A stretch of 64,000 nucleotides of DNA from SIG424 sp045546695 (GCA_045546695.1 JAZQDE010000001.1:1-64000), one strand, 5' to 3'. Shown: positions 1-9,858, numbered from the stretch's first letter. Notes: generated by a model from the letters alone, not told the origin. Made by a program: numbers and translations.

Positions 1-608
1 ACCAGGGTCTTTTAGAGGATTGGAATTACTGGGAAGATTTGTCAACGAACGAAAATGATCTTGAAGAACTGCCACTTAGTGATCAGCTTTATTTTGATGA
101 AGATGGTTTGTTCATCGAGTCACAGCTCATCGCTTTCCCTGAGATTTTCCACGACACTATTAACGCAGGCGAGTTCACAATTGAACTTCAGTTCGGAGAT
201 CTTGAACTCACTGGTACCAGCTGGATTTGTTTCATTCAGGACTACGCAAATAATCACGACCAGTTGTCTTTCTATTATAATGTAGGCGCAGGCGAGCTCA
301 CTTTGAAGCTGAATAACAATGACAGACCTAAGTTCAAGATTGCTCCTGAAGATATGGCAAATCATACATATTCAGTAACAGTAAGCAAGACAGACGGCGT
401 TGCCATTATGTACCAGGATGGCGTTGAAGTTTCAAGAGCCAGCCTTACAAAAGACTTCTCTGTTATTAGTTTGTGCATCGGACACAGAGCAGCAGAACGT
501 TGCTACACAGGTGTTTACGAATCAATCAGATTCTACTCAAGAGCTTTGACAGCAGACGAGATTGCTCAGAACGCAGCACTTGAAAATGGTATCACAACAA
601 ACAGATAA
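1..608 (+). CDS. LamG / concanavalin A-like domain protein, 3' part
   Basis: The reading frame is open to the left edge (first complete codon at base 3), so this is the C-terminal end of a longer protein whose start lies outside the window. The last ~190 residues form a LamG-like (concanavalin A-like) jelly-roll, with alternating beta-strand patterns such as GEFTIELQFGDLEL and HTYSVTVSKTDGVAIMYQDG and the closing YESIRFYSRALTADEI typical of LamG_3 domains. These domains bind carbohydrate or sit beside glycosidase or protease domains in secreted proteins. The domain call is firm. The full protein's function is unknown. A strong terminator follows directly. Confidence 0.8.
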   Translation, partial: QGLLEDWNYWEDLSTNENDLEELPLSDQLYFDEDGLFIESQLIAFPEIFHDTINAGEFTIELQFGDLELTGTSWICFIQDYANNHDQLSFYYNVGAGELTLKLNNNDRPKFKIAPEDMANHTYSVTVSKTDGVAIMYQDGVEVSRASLTKDFSVISLCIGHRAAERCYTGVYESIRFYSRALTADEIAQNAALENGITTNR

Positions 609-630
609 TAATTGACAGGTAAAAAAGGAG

Positions 631-672
631 ACGCATTGTAGATGATTTTTCACACTACAATGCGTTTTTTTT
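631..672 (+). terminator. Intrinsic terminator after the LamG gene
   Basis: A perfect 11-bp inverted repeat (ACGCATTGTAG at 631-641 and CTACAATGCGT at 655-665) is followed by a run of T. It separates the LamG gene from the downstream lipoprotein. Confidence 0.85.
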
Positions 673-689
673 GAAAGAGAGGAATCAAA

Positions 690-3263
690 GTGAAGAGAAT
701 ACTGACCGGATTTATTGCGATGGTTATGATGTTGGCACTGGCTCTGCCGCTAGCTTCTTGTAAGACGGTAGAAGCAAAAGACACCGTGTACTACACATTG
801 CCGGCTATTTCAGCAAAAGCAGGCAAAAAAGTGAACTTAAGAGAGTACAAGGTTGAGTTTTCTATGGGGGTTGCTGCCGATAATAACAAAATCAACTGGA
901 CCTCAGAGGAGATTAAGATTGACGACAACGAGGTAAAGCCCGCGAAGGCCGGCGTTTACACGCTCGTTGCGGAATACGAAGGATATACAAAAAATGTATA
1001 TCTTGTTGTAAATGAAAAGGGCAGCGACGCGAACGTGCTTTATAACGAGGCGTTCGAGGCAGATGAAATACCGGAAGATATTACCATTCCGCAGATGTCA
1101 AATGGTAACGTAATCATGGACGACGGCGGCATGCTCATACTGGGCGCAGGCAACGCAAACAGCGCTGTAAAAGTTTACCTGCCGGCATATCTCAGCGAGT
1201 TTGGCGACTACAGGCTGGAAATGAACGTCAAAATTGACGGAATCTGTGAAAAAGGCGGCAGCGTTGCATTGATTGCAAGAGTTGACGACGTATACGGTGT
1301 AAATTACAAGACGGAGATTAAAACGAACGCTTCTGATGAAAAGGGCGTAAGACTTGAATATAATACTTCGGGCAATCCCGCGAAGGTGCTCGATGAAGGA
1401 CCGTACACGCAGGACCTCACTGCCGGCACAACATACAACTTTGCGCTGGAAGTAAATGGTTACACGCAGACACTGTATATTGATGGAAATAAAGTTGTTG
1501 AGTCAACTGAGTGCAGCGACTATGCAAAGGGAATTCTTGGATTTAAAATGTGCGGCATCGACGCGAACGTACAGGACGCCAAAGTAACACTTAACTTTGA
1601 TGAACCGGCTGAGTTCCGCAAAGGACCATATCTTGTAAGAAATATCAAGTCAAATCTTATTTTGCCCCCGTCAATGCTTTTCGAGGTAGAGACAGCAGAT
1701 GAGCTGAAGGGAATTCTCAAAAATTCACCGGCAGTTGCTGTTATGACTGTAAACAAAAACAGCGAAGTAGTGGCAAAAGATGGCAGCGTGATTGACACTG
1801 TGCCCAACGCGATTGATGCACTGGGCGGTGCTGTTATACCGGCATTCCGTGTAAATGATGAAGAGAGCGCTGTTGCACTCGCTGCGGCACTTGAGCCACT
1901 CAACATCAGCGATGTTATGGTAATTTCTGACAAAGCAGAACTTATTGTCAAGGTGAGGGAAGGCTTTATATATGCCAAAGGTATTCTCGATTTTTCAGGC
2001 AGAACCGACCTGACTAAAGACGATTACGCCGACATCAGATTTGAAACAAACAAGAGCCAATCCAGAATTTGTCTGTTGCCTGCGTACTTGTGCACAGAAG
2101 AAGCCGTTGACTTTTTAACGGGACTTGCGACTACTGTTTGGGTAAAGGCTGAAGAAAATACGAAAATTGAAAATTACAGTCTTATTATTTCAGGCGCGAC
2201 TGCTATTATGACGAAGGACAGAAAACTCACCGAAAGCTGCATTGCCGACGACGAGCTTTTCCTGACAAATTCTGTCGTACGACCTGTACACACAGTAGGA
2301 CACAGAGGTTTCCCGTCAAAGAGCCAGGAAAATACAGTTGAGGGCTCAGTTCTCGCTGCTGAAAATGGCGCGCGCGTTGTTGAAAATGACCTTTATCTGA
2401 CAAAAGATAATATTATTATTGCGATGCATGACCACGTGCTTGATACTACAACAAATGGTAGCGGCGTGGTTAGCTCGATGACGTATGAGGAGATTTCCCA
2501 ATATATGGTAACGGCGAACAGCAAAGCAGACCCGCTGCCGATACCGAGACTCGAGGATTATTTTATCGAATTTAAGGATAAAAATGTCAATATGTTCCTC
2601 GAAATCAAGACTGGCGACCTGAGAATCGTGCCTCTTATGAGAGAGCTGATTGAAAAATACGATATCATGGATCAGTGCTGCGTGATTACTTTTAACCAGA
2701 GCCAGATGCTTGAGGTAAGGCGCCTGATTCCGGAAATATCTGTCGGCTATCTTACGTCAAAGAACTCAATTGACCTTGGAAGTATTATGTCAATTACTTC
2801 CGAATTTGACACGACGTACAACCCCGCGTACATGCCGGTTAATGCAGATATTGTCAGATTTGCAGCGTACCGCGGCATCACAATCTGGCCGTGGACTGTA
2901 AATGGTGAAGGTGCTTTCAGTAAATACTATCTGATGGGACTGCCGGGCATCACTACCGACAATGCGGCACTCACCAAGGGTGTTACGAAATACCTGACTG
3001 CGGACAGTACGTCTTACACTATGGCTGTGGGCGATTTTGCCGAGCCGGACTTCAAACTTGTGTCATATATTGGTAAAGCTACTACCGGATGGGACGTTGA
3101 GATGGTTATCCTTGAGGGTGACAAGTGCGCTACGTTTGACGGTTTGTGTCTTGAGGGCATAAAAAAAGGCTCCGCAACTGCTGTTTTCAGAAGCGAAGGC
3201 TTTTTGCCGGATGGAACGAGTGTTTATTTCTACACTCAGCCGATTGAGATTACTGTAGAGTAA
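690..3263 (+). CDS. Lipoprotein with LamG-like domain and C-terminal glycerophosphodiester phosphodiesterase (GDPD) domain
   Basis: The GTG start lies behind a GAGAGGA ribosome site. A lipoprotein signal ends in LASC (Cys 25), so the protein should be anchored outside the membrane. Residues ~30-115 look like a beta-rich bacterial Ig-like module and ~120-305 like a LamG/DUF1080-type jelly-roll. Residues ~320-510 have alternating alpha/beta character, possibly a degenerate barrel. Residues ~535-775 are a GDPD TIM barrel with His538 in GHRG, Glu547 in ENT, Glu565-x-Asp567, His580-Asp and FLEIKTGD. These catalytic and metal-binding positions look intact. Expected chemistry is hydrolysis of glycerophosphodiesters. 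The stop overlaps the convergent GH36 gene by 14 bp. Confidence 0.8.
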   Translation: MKRILTGFIAMVMMLALALPLASCKTVEAKDTVYYTLPAISAKAGKKVNLREYKVEFSMGVAADNNKINWTSEEIKIDDNEVKPAKAGVYTLVAEYEGYTKNVYLVVNEKGSDANVLYNEAFEADEIPEDITIPQMSNGNVIMDDGGMLILGAGNANSAVKVYLPAYLSEFGDYRLEMNVKIDGICEKGGSVALIARVDDVYGVNYKTEIKTNASDEKGVRLEYNTSGNPAKVLDEGPYTQDLTAGTTYNFALEVNGYTQTLYIDGNKVVESTECSDYAKGILGFKMCGIDANVQDAKVTLNFDEPAEFRKGPYLVRNIKSNLILPPSMLFEVETADELKGILKNSPAVAVMTVNKNSEVVAKDGSVIDTVPNAIDALGGAVIPAFRVNDEESAVALAAALEPLNISDVMVISDKAELIVKVREGFIYAKGILDFSGRTDLTKDDYADIRFETNKSQSRICLLPAYLCTEEAVDFLTGLATTVWVKAEENTKIENYSLIISGATAIMTKDRKLTESCIADDELFLTNSVVRPVHTVGHRGFPSKSQENTVEGSVLAAENGARVVENDLYLTKDNIIIAMHDHVLDTTTNGSGVVSSMTYEEISQYMVTANSKADPLPIPRLEDYFIEFKDKNVNMFLEIKTGDLRIVPLMRELIEKYDIMDQCCVITFNQSQMLEVRRLIPEISVGYLTSKNSIDLGSIMSITSEFDTTYNPAYMPVNADIVRFAAYRGITIWPWTVNGEGAFSKYYLMGLPGITTDNAALTKGVTKYLTADSTSYTMAVGDFAEPDFKLVSYIGKATTGWDVEMVILEGDKCATFDGLCLEGIKKGSATAVFRSEGFLPDGTSVYFYTQPIEITVE

Positions 3264-5253
3264 TCTCTATTGAGCAAGGTGCCGGAGCGCATTCGAATGT
3301 GAGCTTCGCGCCGTCTTGTTTATATTCAATCAATTGGCCGTTTGCCTTTACGCAAGCGGCTTTTTTGTTGCCATTAATTGCCACGCAAACGGGGCCGCCT
3401 TCGAGGAGAGTGAAGGAGGCGCTGCAACCTGAGCCGGCGCTGCCATTTATTGCCGGGTCCTGAGCTGCCAGCACACCCATAAACAGGTCGATTCTGCCAA
3501 ATACTGCCACGTCATTTTCACAGGGAACAAACGTATAGAGACAAACTTTGTCATTGTTTTCAAGAGTAACCGGCAGCTTTTCATCGTATTTGAGGAAGCC
3601 GCAGGCGCCTGTAAAATACTCGTAATACGCGTATGTAGCGTTTTTATTGGTAAATGATGGCAGGTCAGCAGGAGAAACGCTGCCCGAAACGCACTGGTTT
3701 TCTCTGTCAATGTTAAATACTGCCATAACTGCGCTGTCTTTTGCCTTATTCTGGATTTTGAAAATCTTTTTACTCGTGGTCGGGTCGGCTGTCAGGCAGT
3801 CGGCTGTCGGTGCTGCGCAGTTGTCGCCCCTTAAAATACGGCCGTTTGTGAGGCAAAGAGGCTTGAGGATCTCGGGGTTCGTGCGGCCGATCTTGTCGCT
3901 GACATAAATTGGTCCGCCACTGATCGCACGGCAGATGCTGTTTTTGAATGCCTGCTCGTCGTCAGTCCACCACATATCCCAGTCGTTATAGTACAGCTGG
4001 CCCTGAAGCAGGCTGTTGTACGAACATTGCAGGATATTTTTGGCAAACCAGTCGCGGCTCTCAGGCTGGAAGTCGTCTGAACATCTTGAAATCGCCGTGT
4101 CGGGACGGTTGAACATACATTCGTTTGCCATGCCCATGCAATTTATCATAGCGCCGTCAAAATATTTCATGACAGCCTTGTCGATTCCGGCTTGAATGTT
4201 TGCACTGCTGGTGCCAATATTTTCCGTATATCTGAAACATTTATGGAAGCCCTGATTGTCAATTTTTACAAAATCGCCGCCCCATGAACTTACGCGGCCG
4301 CAAAGAATATCGAAATACTTTTCAGCACTTTCTTTGTCCGGCTTTACGATAAACATTGTCTCGTCGGGGGAGTCGACAGCGTGCATCCATACGAACTGGT
4401 TTGTTTCCCATAAAATGTCAGCAAGCTGTGTTGCATCCTTGCCGCCGGGGAGGAAACCCTTCCAATATCCGGTAGTAGGGAACCATATGCCGACATTTTC
4501 TATGCCAAGTGCCTTGATGTCGTCGATTGCGGCCTTGATGCCATCGGGGAATCTTTCGGGAGCGCCTTCAAAGCACTCAAGCTTGCCTTTGTGCATGACA
4601 GGGATCATCTCGTCAAAAGTGTGGTCGGGCTTGAGTGTCAGGAATGACGGAACGTTTGCCCACATATCGTCAAGAATGGCAAATTTTACCGGGACATTTT
4701 TGTCGGCAAATTCCTTTGCTTTCGTAACGAGACCCTCGTGGCACACGTGGATGTGCATTGAGTCCCATGAACACCAGCCGAGATATTCAAACATCTGCGG
4801 ATAAACGCGCTCGTCACGTGTTTTTACTGGGATTTTGCGCATTTTTGCGGCTTTTTTAGCACATTCTGCCACAAGTTTATATGGATCGTCGCCGTTTAAA
4901 TATACGTAAGCGAGCTGATTTTTACATTCTTTTACATCCTTTGTGTTTGTGCTCATCACGATTGTTCTGCCGCTGATTACTGACTTGAATACGTCGTCAA
5001 CGACAGGAATCACGCAATGCCATTTTTTACCATCGAAGGCGAGCAGCTCCTGCGTGAGGTTTGGAAGGTCCTCAAGTTTAGTGCCAAAAAATGGGCGGCA
5101 CCAGAAGGGTGAGTGGTTTTCGATTGCGACGTAACTTTGAATCTCCGGCAGGAAATCCATGTCAATTACGATGCTCTTGTCTATATCAAAACCAACGTCT
5201 GATATTTCATCGACGTAACACGCATGTCCGTTTTCAAACTTTTCGTATCTCAT
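3250..5253 (-). CDS. GH36 family glycosidase, raffinose synthase / Sip1-like alpha-galactosidase
   Basis: The 667-residue protein has the raffinose-synthase/Sip1 branch hallmarks of GH36: LGWCSWDSMH near residue 165, GDFVKID with candidate nucleophile Asp332, and SRCSDDFQPE with candidate acid/base Asp393/394. No signal peptide is seen, so it should act in the cytoplasm on alpha-galactosides. It is the last gene of a four-gene minus-strand operon and overlaps the radical activase gene by 4 bp, implying translational coupling. Family assignment is firm. Substrate (alpha-galactoside hydrolysis versus transfer) is inferred. Confidence 0.82.
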   Translation of the reverse strand: MRYEKFENGHACYVDEISDVGFDIDKSIVIDMDFLPEIQSYVAIENHSPFWCRPFFGTKLEDLPNLTQELLAFDGKKWHCVIPVVDDVFKSVISGRTIVMSTNTKDVKECKNQLAYVYLNGDDPYKLVAECAKKAAKMRKIPVKTRDERVYPQMFEYLGWCSWDSMHIHVCHEGLVTKAKEFADKNVPVKFAILDDMWANVPSFLTLKPDHTFDEMIPVMHKGKLECFEGAPERFPDGIKAAIDDIKALGIENVGIWFPTTGYWKGFLPGGKDATQLADILWETNQFVWMHAVDSPDETMFIVKPDKESAEKYFDILCGRVSSWGGDFVKIDNQGFHKCFRYTENIGTSSANIQAGIDKAVMKYFDGAMINCMGMANECMFNRPDTAISRCSDDFQPESRDWFAKNILQCSYNSLLQGQLYYNDWDMWWTDDEQAFKNSICRAISGGPIYVSDKIGRTNPEILKPLCLTNGRILRGDNCAAPTADCLTADPTTSKKIFKIQNKAKDSAVMAVFNIDRENQCVSGSVSPADLPSFTNKNATYAYYEYFTGACGFLKYDEKLPVTLENNDKVCLYTFVPCENDVAVFGRIDLFMGVLAAQDPAINGSAGSGCSASFTLLEGGPVCVAINGNKKAACVKANGQLIEYKQDGAKLTFECAPAPCSIEITLQ

Positions 5254-6023
5254 TTTGATTGCTCCTTATATAAGAATTTTTTACCAATATTTTCATATTT
5301 TGCGCCGGCCAGCTTGTTGTATTTCAAGTATCTGACAGGTGTGTCGCCGGCGATTTTTCTGATTGCCTCTAAATTGTCTTCGCTGTCAGTAATGCCGGGG
5401 ATGAGTGGCACGCTGAAACACGCGTTGATTCCTGACTTTTTCAGGAAGTCGGCGTTTTCCAGAATCTGGCAATTGTCCACGCCTGTATATTTTTTGTGAT
5501 TTTCACCGTCTGCTATTTTTAGGTCCATATATACAAAGTCGCATTGCTCTGCCACTTTTTGGAAAACCTCCGCAGGCGCAAAGCCTGATGTTTCGATTGC
5601 GATATGTACTTTGCCTTTGAGTTTGCCAATTACTTCCAGCAAAAATTCGTGCTGCATAAGTGGCTCGCCGCCGGAAAAAGTAATGCCGCCACCGCATGTT
5701 TTCAGGAAATCTGCCTGTTTCAGCAGGCGGGCGGCAAGGTCGTCGCTCGTAATATATATGCCAATTTTTTCAACAAGATTTTCAGGGCAGATATGAAGGC
5801 ATCTGTCAAAAGGGCTGCAGTCTTCGTGGTCGCAGCCTTTTTGGCACAAGCCGCAATGCTTGCAGCGGCTTTTTTTTACAGATAATTCCGGGTGGGGGGA
5901 GAGCCCTTCCGGGTTGTGACACCATACGCACCTCAGCGGGCAGCCCTTGAGAAACACGGTTGTCCTGATGCCGTCGCCGTCGTGCAGTGCGAATTCTTTG
6001 ATGTCAAAAATCAAGCCTTGCAT
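5250..6023 (-). CDS. Glycyl radical enzyme activating enzyme (radical SAM)
   Basis: The radical SAM CxxxCxxC motif is Cys28, Cys32, Cys35 (GCPLRCVWCHN). A cysteine-rich insert at ~53-85 (CKHCGLCQKGC and further Cys) is the ferredoxin-like module found in activases of the dehydratase-type glycyl radical enzymes but not in minimal PFL activase. ITFSGGEPLMQ is the SAM-binding GGE motif. The enzyme would use SAM and [4Fe-4S] to place a radical on the glycine of the enzyme encoded just upstream. Its ATG shares one base with that gene's TAA stop, so the two products are probably made together. Confidence 0.92.
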   Translation of the reverse strand: MQGLIFDIKEFALHDGDGIRTTVFLKGCPLRCVWCHNPEGLSPHPELSVKKSRCKHCGLCQKGCDHEDCSPFDRCLHICPENLVEKIGIYITSDDLAARLLKQADFLKTCGGGITFSGGEPLMQHEFLLEVIGKLKGKVHIAIETSGFAPAEVFQKVAEQCDFVYMDLKIADGENHKKYTGVDNCQILENADFLKKSGINACFSVPLIPGITDSEDNLEAIRKIAGDTPVRYLKYNKLAGAKYENIGKKFLYKEQSK

Positions 6024-7993
6024 TATACTGTGTACTCCTGCCTTGAAATAACGTGGTCCTGGAATTCTTTGTCAAGCTCGATGAAGTATGCCGACCAGCC
6101 CCAGATTCTTACAACGAGCTGTCTGTATTGCTCGGGCGACATCTGTGCGTCGCGCATCATCTCGGCGTTTACTGCGTTGAGCTGCAGCTGATGGCCGCCT
6201 CGCGCAACGAAATATTTTATAAGTGCGGCTACTTTTGTTATGCTGCTGTCGTCTGCAAATATGCTGGAAGCAAATTCCAATGTCAGCGGGCCGCCGTTGA
6301 TTACTTTTTCCAGATTCTGGGAGGAAAATGCCTCTACTACGGATACCGGGCCGTTTACGCGGGCTGTGAGTGTCGGTGAAAAGTTCGTTCCGAGCGCTTC
6401 GCCCTGAAGTCTGCCGTCAGCCGTAGCGCCGAGGTCGCGCGCGTGCCACAAATAGTACATCGCGGTGCCTGTGCCGGCTCTCCATTTGCCGCCGAGGCAG
6501 TTTGTGCGTCCGGCAAGCGTGTCTGCAAATGTGTTCATTATTTCGCACGACATTTTTGTTGCCAGCTCGCTGTCGTCGCCGCCCATTTTCGGAGCCTCAT
6601 GCCTTAACATATGAAGCAGCTCGGGGTCGTTTGCGTAATTCGTGTTGAGCGCGTCAATAAGTCGTTCTTTTGTGACCGTTTTTTCATCGAAAACGTATTT
6701 TTTCACAGCGGCGAGTGAGTCTGCGGCGCAAGAAATGCCACAGCCGTGAATGCCAAAGTTGTTATATTTCTTTTCTGTCTGCAGTATGTCGAGGAAAGGC
6801 GAGGGGGCAAACCATACGTTGTTTATTGAGTTTGTTATCGCGTCGCATTCGCTGACAATATCTGCCTTTACAATCGCGAGCAGCTCGTCAAACGTATTGT
6901 AATTGCCTGTTTTTACCGCTTTATTTACCACCATCGGGAAATTCAGCGCCCCTATATTGGCAATATCGTTGCCAATTTTTGGAATAATAAATTCCCAGCA
7001 TGCGGCAACAACATATTCTTTTGCATCTTCCGGCTCGTATCCTTTTTTGATGAGGCCGGGGATAACAACGTCGTCGTTGGAATATTGTGGGAATCCCAGA
7101 CCAACTTTTGTCAGCTGTGTGCCGAGCTCGTAAATCTCTGTCGGTGTGTTTTTGTTGACACGCAGATTTATTTTCGGATCGATGAGCTTCAGGTTGCGAC
7201 TTGCGATGAGGCATAGCTTTGATAATGTGTTGAACTGGTAATTTCCGTCAAGGTCGCTGCCGCCGAGCACCATGCTCTGGCCGTTGTCGCCTTGCTGTAC
7301 GCCCGGATAAATATCGCTGTCCTTGTTAAAAGACAAGAAGAAATCTTCAAGAAGTTCGAGTGCGCTGTCTTCGTCGTATTTGCCGGCGCTGATGTCTGCC
7401 TCCAGATACGGATACATGTACATGTCGAATCTGCCTACCGTATTATGGTAATCTCCTTCGAGCCACAGTGCGTAGTGCAGGATTCTGAAAAACTGCAACG
7501 CTTCGTGGAAATTGCGGGCGCTGTATCTCGGCACTCTTGTCAGAATGTCAACGATATCCTGTCTGCCCATGTCGGCTGCTACCATTTTATACCTGTCGCA
7601 CAGATCGATAATCGCGTCAATCACGCGCACCTGGTACTCGTTTGCCTTTTCACGGATGGGGAGAAGTCCGGTCTTAATTACTCTTTCGTAATCAAGGCTG
7701 AGATTTGAAACATATCCCAATTCATGGATATAATGGTCTTTTTTTATCTCGGCCCATTCTTCTTGCGTAAAGCAATCTTCAACGTCTTTGACTGTCCTCA
7801 CCAGCACGATTTTTTCTTCCGGATGGATGGCCGGCTTTTCATCGCGACAGACAATTTCAAACCTGCGGCACACGCGCTCTTCAGGCGTAAGCTCAGATTT
7901 TCTGTAATACTCAACTGAGCCCGGGCTGAGCGATACTCTTTTTGCTCTGTGCTCTCGGGCGATAATGTAATAATCGTATACTTTTTTGTTCAT
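6023..7993 (-). CDS. Glycyl radical enzyme of unknown substrate (PFL / diol-dehydratase superfamily)
   Basis: At 656 residues it is shorter than typical family members (about 750-850). The C-terminal glycyl-radical motif reads RIWGWSAYF, with Gly632 as the predicted radical site. The active-site loop reads VAACWEFIIP with Cys332 and Glu334. Cys-x-Glu is the arrangement of dehydratase members (GCVE in glycerol, propanediol and hydroxyproline dehydratases, choline lyase), but the flanking residues are unlike these. GCGISCAADSLAAVKK matches the conserved helix after the active site. It lies between a GH127 and a GH36 gene with 4-bp and 1-bp overlaps. The family is certain. The reaction is not known, and a dehydration or C-X elimination on a glycan-derived molecule is my inference. 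Confidence 0.9.
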   Translation of the reverse strand: MNKKVYDYYIIAREHRAKRVSLSPGSVEYYRKSELTPEERVCRRFEIVCRDEKPAIHPEEKIVLVRTVKDVEDCFTQEEWAEIKKDHYIHELGYVSNLSLDYERVIKTGLLPIREKANEYQVRVIDAIIDLCDRYKMVAADMGRQDIVDILTRVPRYSARNFHEALQFFRILHYALWLEGDYHNTVGRFDMYMYPYLEADISAGKYDEDSALELLEDFFLSFNKDSDIYPGVQQGDNGQSMVLGGSDLDGNYQFNTLSKLCLIASRNLKLIDPKINLRVNKNTPTEIYELGTQLTKVGLGFPQYSNDDVVIPGLIKKGYEPEDAKEYVVAACWEFIIPKIGNDIANIGALNFPMVVNKAVKTGNYNTFDELLAIVKADIVSECDAITNSINNVWFAPSPFLDILQTEKKYNNFGIHGCGISCAADSLAAVKKYVFDEKTVTKERLIDALNTNYANDPELLHMLRHEAPKMGGDDSELATKMSCEIMNTFADTLAGRTNCLGGKWRAGTGTAMYYLWHARDLGATADGRLQGEALGTNFSPTLTARVNGPVSVVEAFSSQNLEKVINGGPLTLEFASSIFADDSSITKVAALIKYFVARGGHQLQLNAVNAEMMRDAQMSPEQYRQLVVRIWGWSAYFIELDKEFQDHVISRQEYTV

Positions 7994-9825
7994 TTTACTC
8001 CTCTTATCCAGACTTTCATATCTGTTTTACCTCTGTTTGCAAAGGTCCAGTATGGTCTGAAATGTAATACAGTTTTTTCCGTTTTTATTTGTGATTTTCT
8101 GTAAAGGCCGGTGAAAGATTCGTCCACCATGCCTTCTAAGTCGATGTTTTTCATAACGTGGTCCGGGCTGCTCACAGGCTGCGCCGATGCCACTGCGTCT
8201 TCTATTGATACTGACACGGCACCGAGGTCATAATCGTTGTCAATTTTTTCCAGACAATACAGTGTCGGTCCGTAGAAAAGTGCCACTTTACCGTTGTTTT
8301 CTCTGACAGCCGGGTTTGCCTCTACAAAATATACAGGCATATTGAAGTCGAGGTCGATTGCCATATTTTCACAGGCATCAATGATAATATATCCGCCATT
8401 TTCTGTATATTCTGCGTCAATTATAAAGCTGTCGCACCATGCGGGCTTTCTGATGAAAATGCGCTTGTAGCCGCAGTCTTTAATTGTAATATTCATTCTG
8501 CCTGAATTTGGGAACTGAGTATCAATCGTTACGCTCGCTTTTGCTGTCTTTGCTTCGAGCGCTGCGAATTGATTGATAATCAGGTCGTCGCCATTTTCCA
8601 TAAAGAAGAAATCTCCGATTCTGGCAAATATTCTGTTAATATTTGGCGGGCAGCATGAGCAGGGGAATACTTCGAATCTCTCCGGCGGGGGCAGGGTAGT
8701 TCTTTTGTCCGGTGCCATGCAAGTTTCTTTACCAATTGATGCCAGATGAACCTCAAGCGGATTCTGGTAGAAAAAGGATTTGCCGTTGAGTGAAGTTGAA
8801 ACGAGCAGTGCGTTCCACATGATGCGCTCTATCACTTCGGGGTATTTTGTGTCGAGGCTCGTTTTTTGCATCGCAAGTGCAAAGAGCATAAAGCCGATCG
8901 CCGCGCATGTCTCGGAGTAGGCTTCCAGGTTCGGCAGGTCGTATTTTACTGTGAAAGCCTCGCCGGCCTTTGATGATCCTACGCCGCCCGAAACGTACAT
9001 TCTCGCGTTTGTGATGTTGTCAAAGATTCTTTCGGCCGCGTTCCACAGCTCTTTGTCGCCCGTGAGGCGCGCGCCTTCTGCCATCGCCGTGTAGATGTAA
9101 ACGGCTCTTACTGCGTGTCCCTCAGCCTCACTGATTTCTCTGAGCGGCAGATCGTTCTGGTCGTATTTTGCTAAAATTGCTGCGAACATCGGTTCTGCGC
9201 CGCCTCTTGCGTTGATGAAATGCATTCCCATATCCAGGTATTTCTTTTCACCTGTATACTCGTACATTTTCAGGAGCGCAAGCTCAATTTCCTCGTGTCC
9301 GGGCATCTTGAATTTGGCAGTTTTTTCAGTAATAAAACATTTTTCGATATAGTCGAAATATTTCCTCATTATGTTAAGAAAATCGTGTTCGCCGGTAGCA
9401 CTGTCGTATGCGATTGCTGCTTCAAGCAGGTGACCTGCGCAATAAAGTTCGTGCAGATTTCTGTCTGTGAAAACTTTGTCAGGTGCCACTTGCTGGAAAT
9501 ATGAATTGAGGTAGCCGTCTTCTCTCTGATGAATTTTCATCGATTCAATCAGCTCGCGGCACAGCTTGAGCTCTTCTTCGCAATTATTTCCTGATTTTAC
9601 CAGTTGAGCAACGCCTTGTATCGATTTTGCCACGTCTGAGTCGTAGAAAATGTGAGGGGCGGGTTTGCCTTCTTCGTACGTGAAACGCAGTGCTTCAAAT
9701 CTTGCTGTGTCTTCGAATCTGTCGCGCACGCTTTTTATGCTGACGTCTCTATTTAATTCGTATCTGTTTTTCCAGAAACCTTCTTTGAAAGTAATATTAT
9801 TATATGTAACATTTTTCATGTTCAT
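7990..9825 (-). CDS. GH127 beta-L-arabinofuranosidase-like glycoside hydrolase (DUF1680)
   Basis: This 611-residue GH127/DUF1680 protein has an all-helical (alpha/alpha)6 pattern. The zinc-cysteine site known from HypBA1 is visible: Glu305-x-Cys307 in SETCAAIGF, and Cys391-Cys392 in CSCCPPN. In characterised members one of these Cys is the nucleophile releasing beta-L-arabinofuranose, for example from arabinosylated hydroxyproline. There is no signal peptide, so it is presumably cytosolic and needs imported oligosaccharides. It is the first gene of the operon, with AAGGAG before the start (ATG at 9825, or 9819 two codons on). Its stop overlaps the next ATG by 4 bp. Confidence 0.87.
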   Translation of the reverse strand: MNMKNVTYNNITFKEGFWKNRYELNRDVSIKSVRDRFEDTARFEALRFTYEEGKPAPHIFYDSDVAKSIQGVAQLVKSGNNCEEELKLCRELIESMKIHQREDGYLNSYFQQVAPDKVFTDRNLHELYCAGHLLEAAIAYDSATGEHDFLNIMRKYFDYIEKCFITEKTAKFKMPGHEEIELALLKMYEYTGEKKYLDMGMHFINARGGAEPMFAAILAKYDQNDLPLREISEAEGHAVRAVYIYTAMAEGARLTGDKELWNAAERIFDNITNARMYVSGGVGSSKAGEAFTVKYDLPNLEAYSETCAAIGFMLFALAMQKTSLDTKYPEVIERIMWNALLVSTSLNGKSFFYQNPLEVHLASIGKETCMAPDKRTTLPPPERFEVFPCSCCPPNINRIFARIGDFFFMENGDDLIINQFAALEAKTAKASVTIDTQFPNSGRMNITIKDCGYKRIFIRKPAWCDSFIIDAEYTENGGYIIIDACENMAIDLDFNMPVYFVEANPAVRENNGKVALFYGPTLYCLEKIDNDYDLGAVSVSIEDAVASAQPVSSPDHVMKNIDLEGMVDESFTGLYRKSQIKTEKTVLHFRPYWTFANRGKTDMKVWIRGVK

Positions 9826-9858
9826 CAGTCTCTTTCTCCTTGGTTTAATATAAGGAAT

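Noticed and set aside
6023..7993. Pyruvate formate-lyase
   Set aside because: The Cys-Cys active-site pair of PFL is absent. The loop is Cys-Trp-Glu, as in dehydratase-type members, and the activase has the ferredoxin-like insert.
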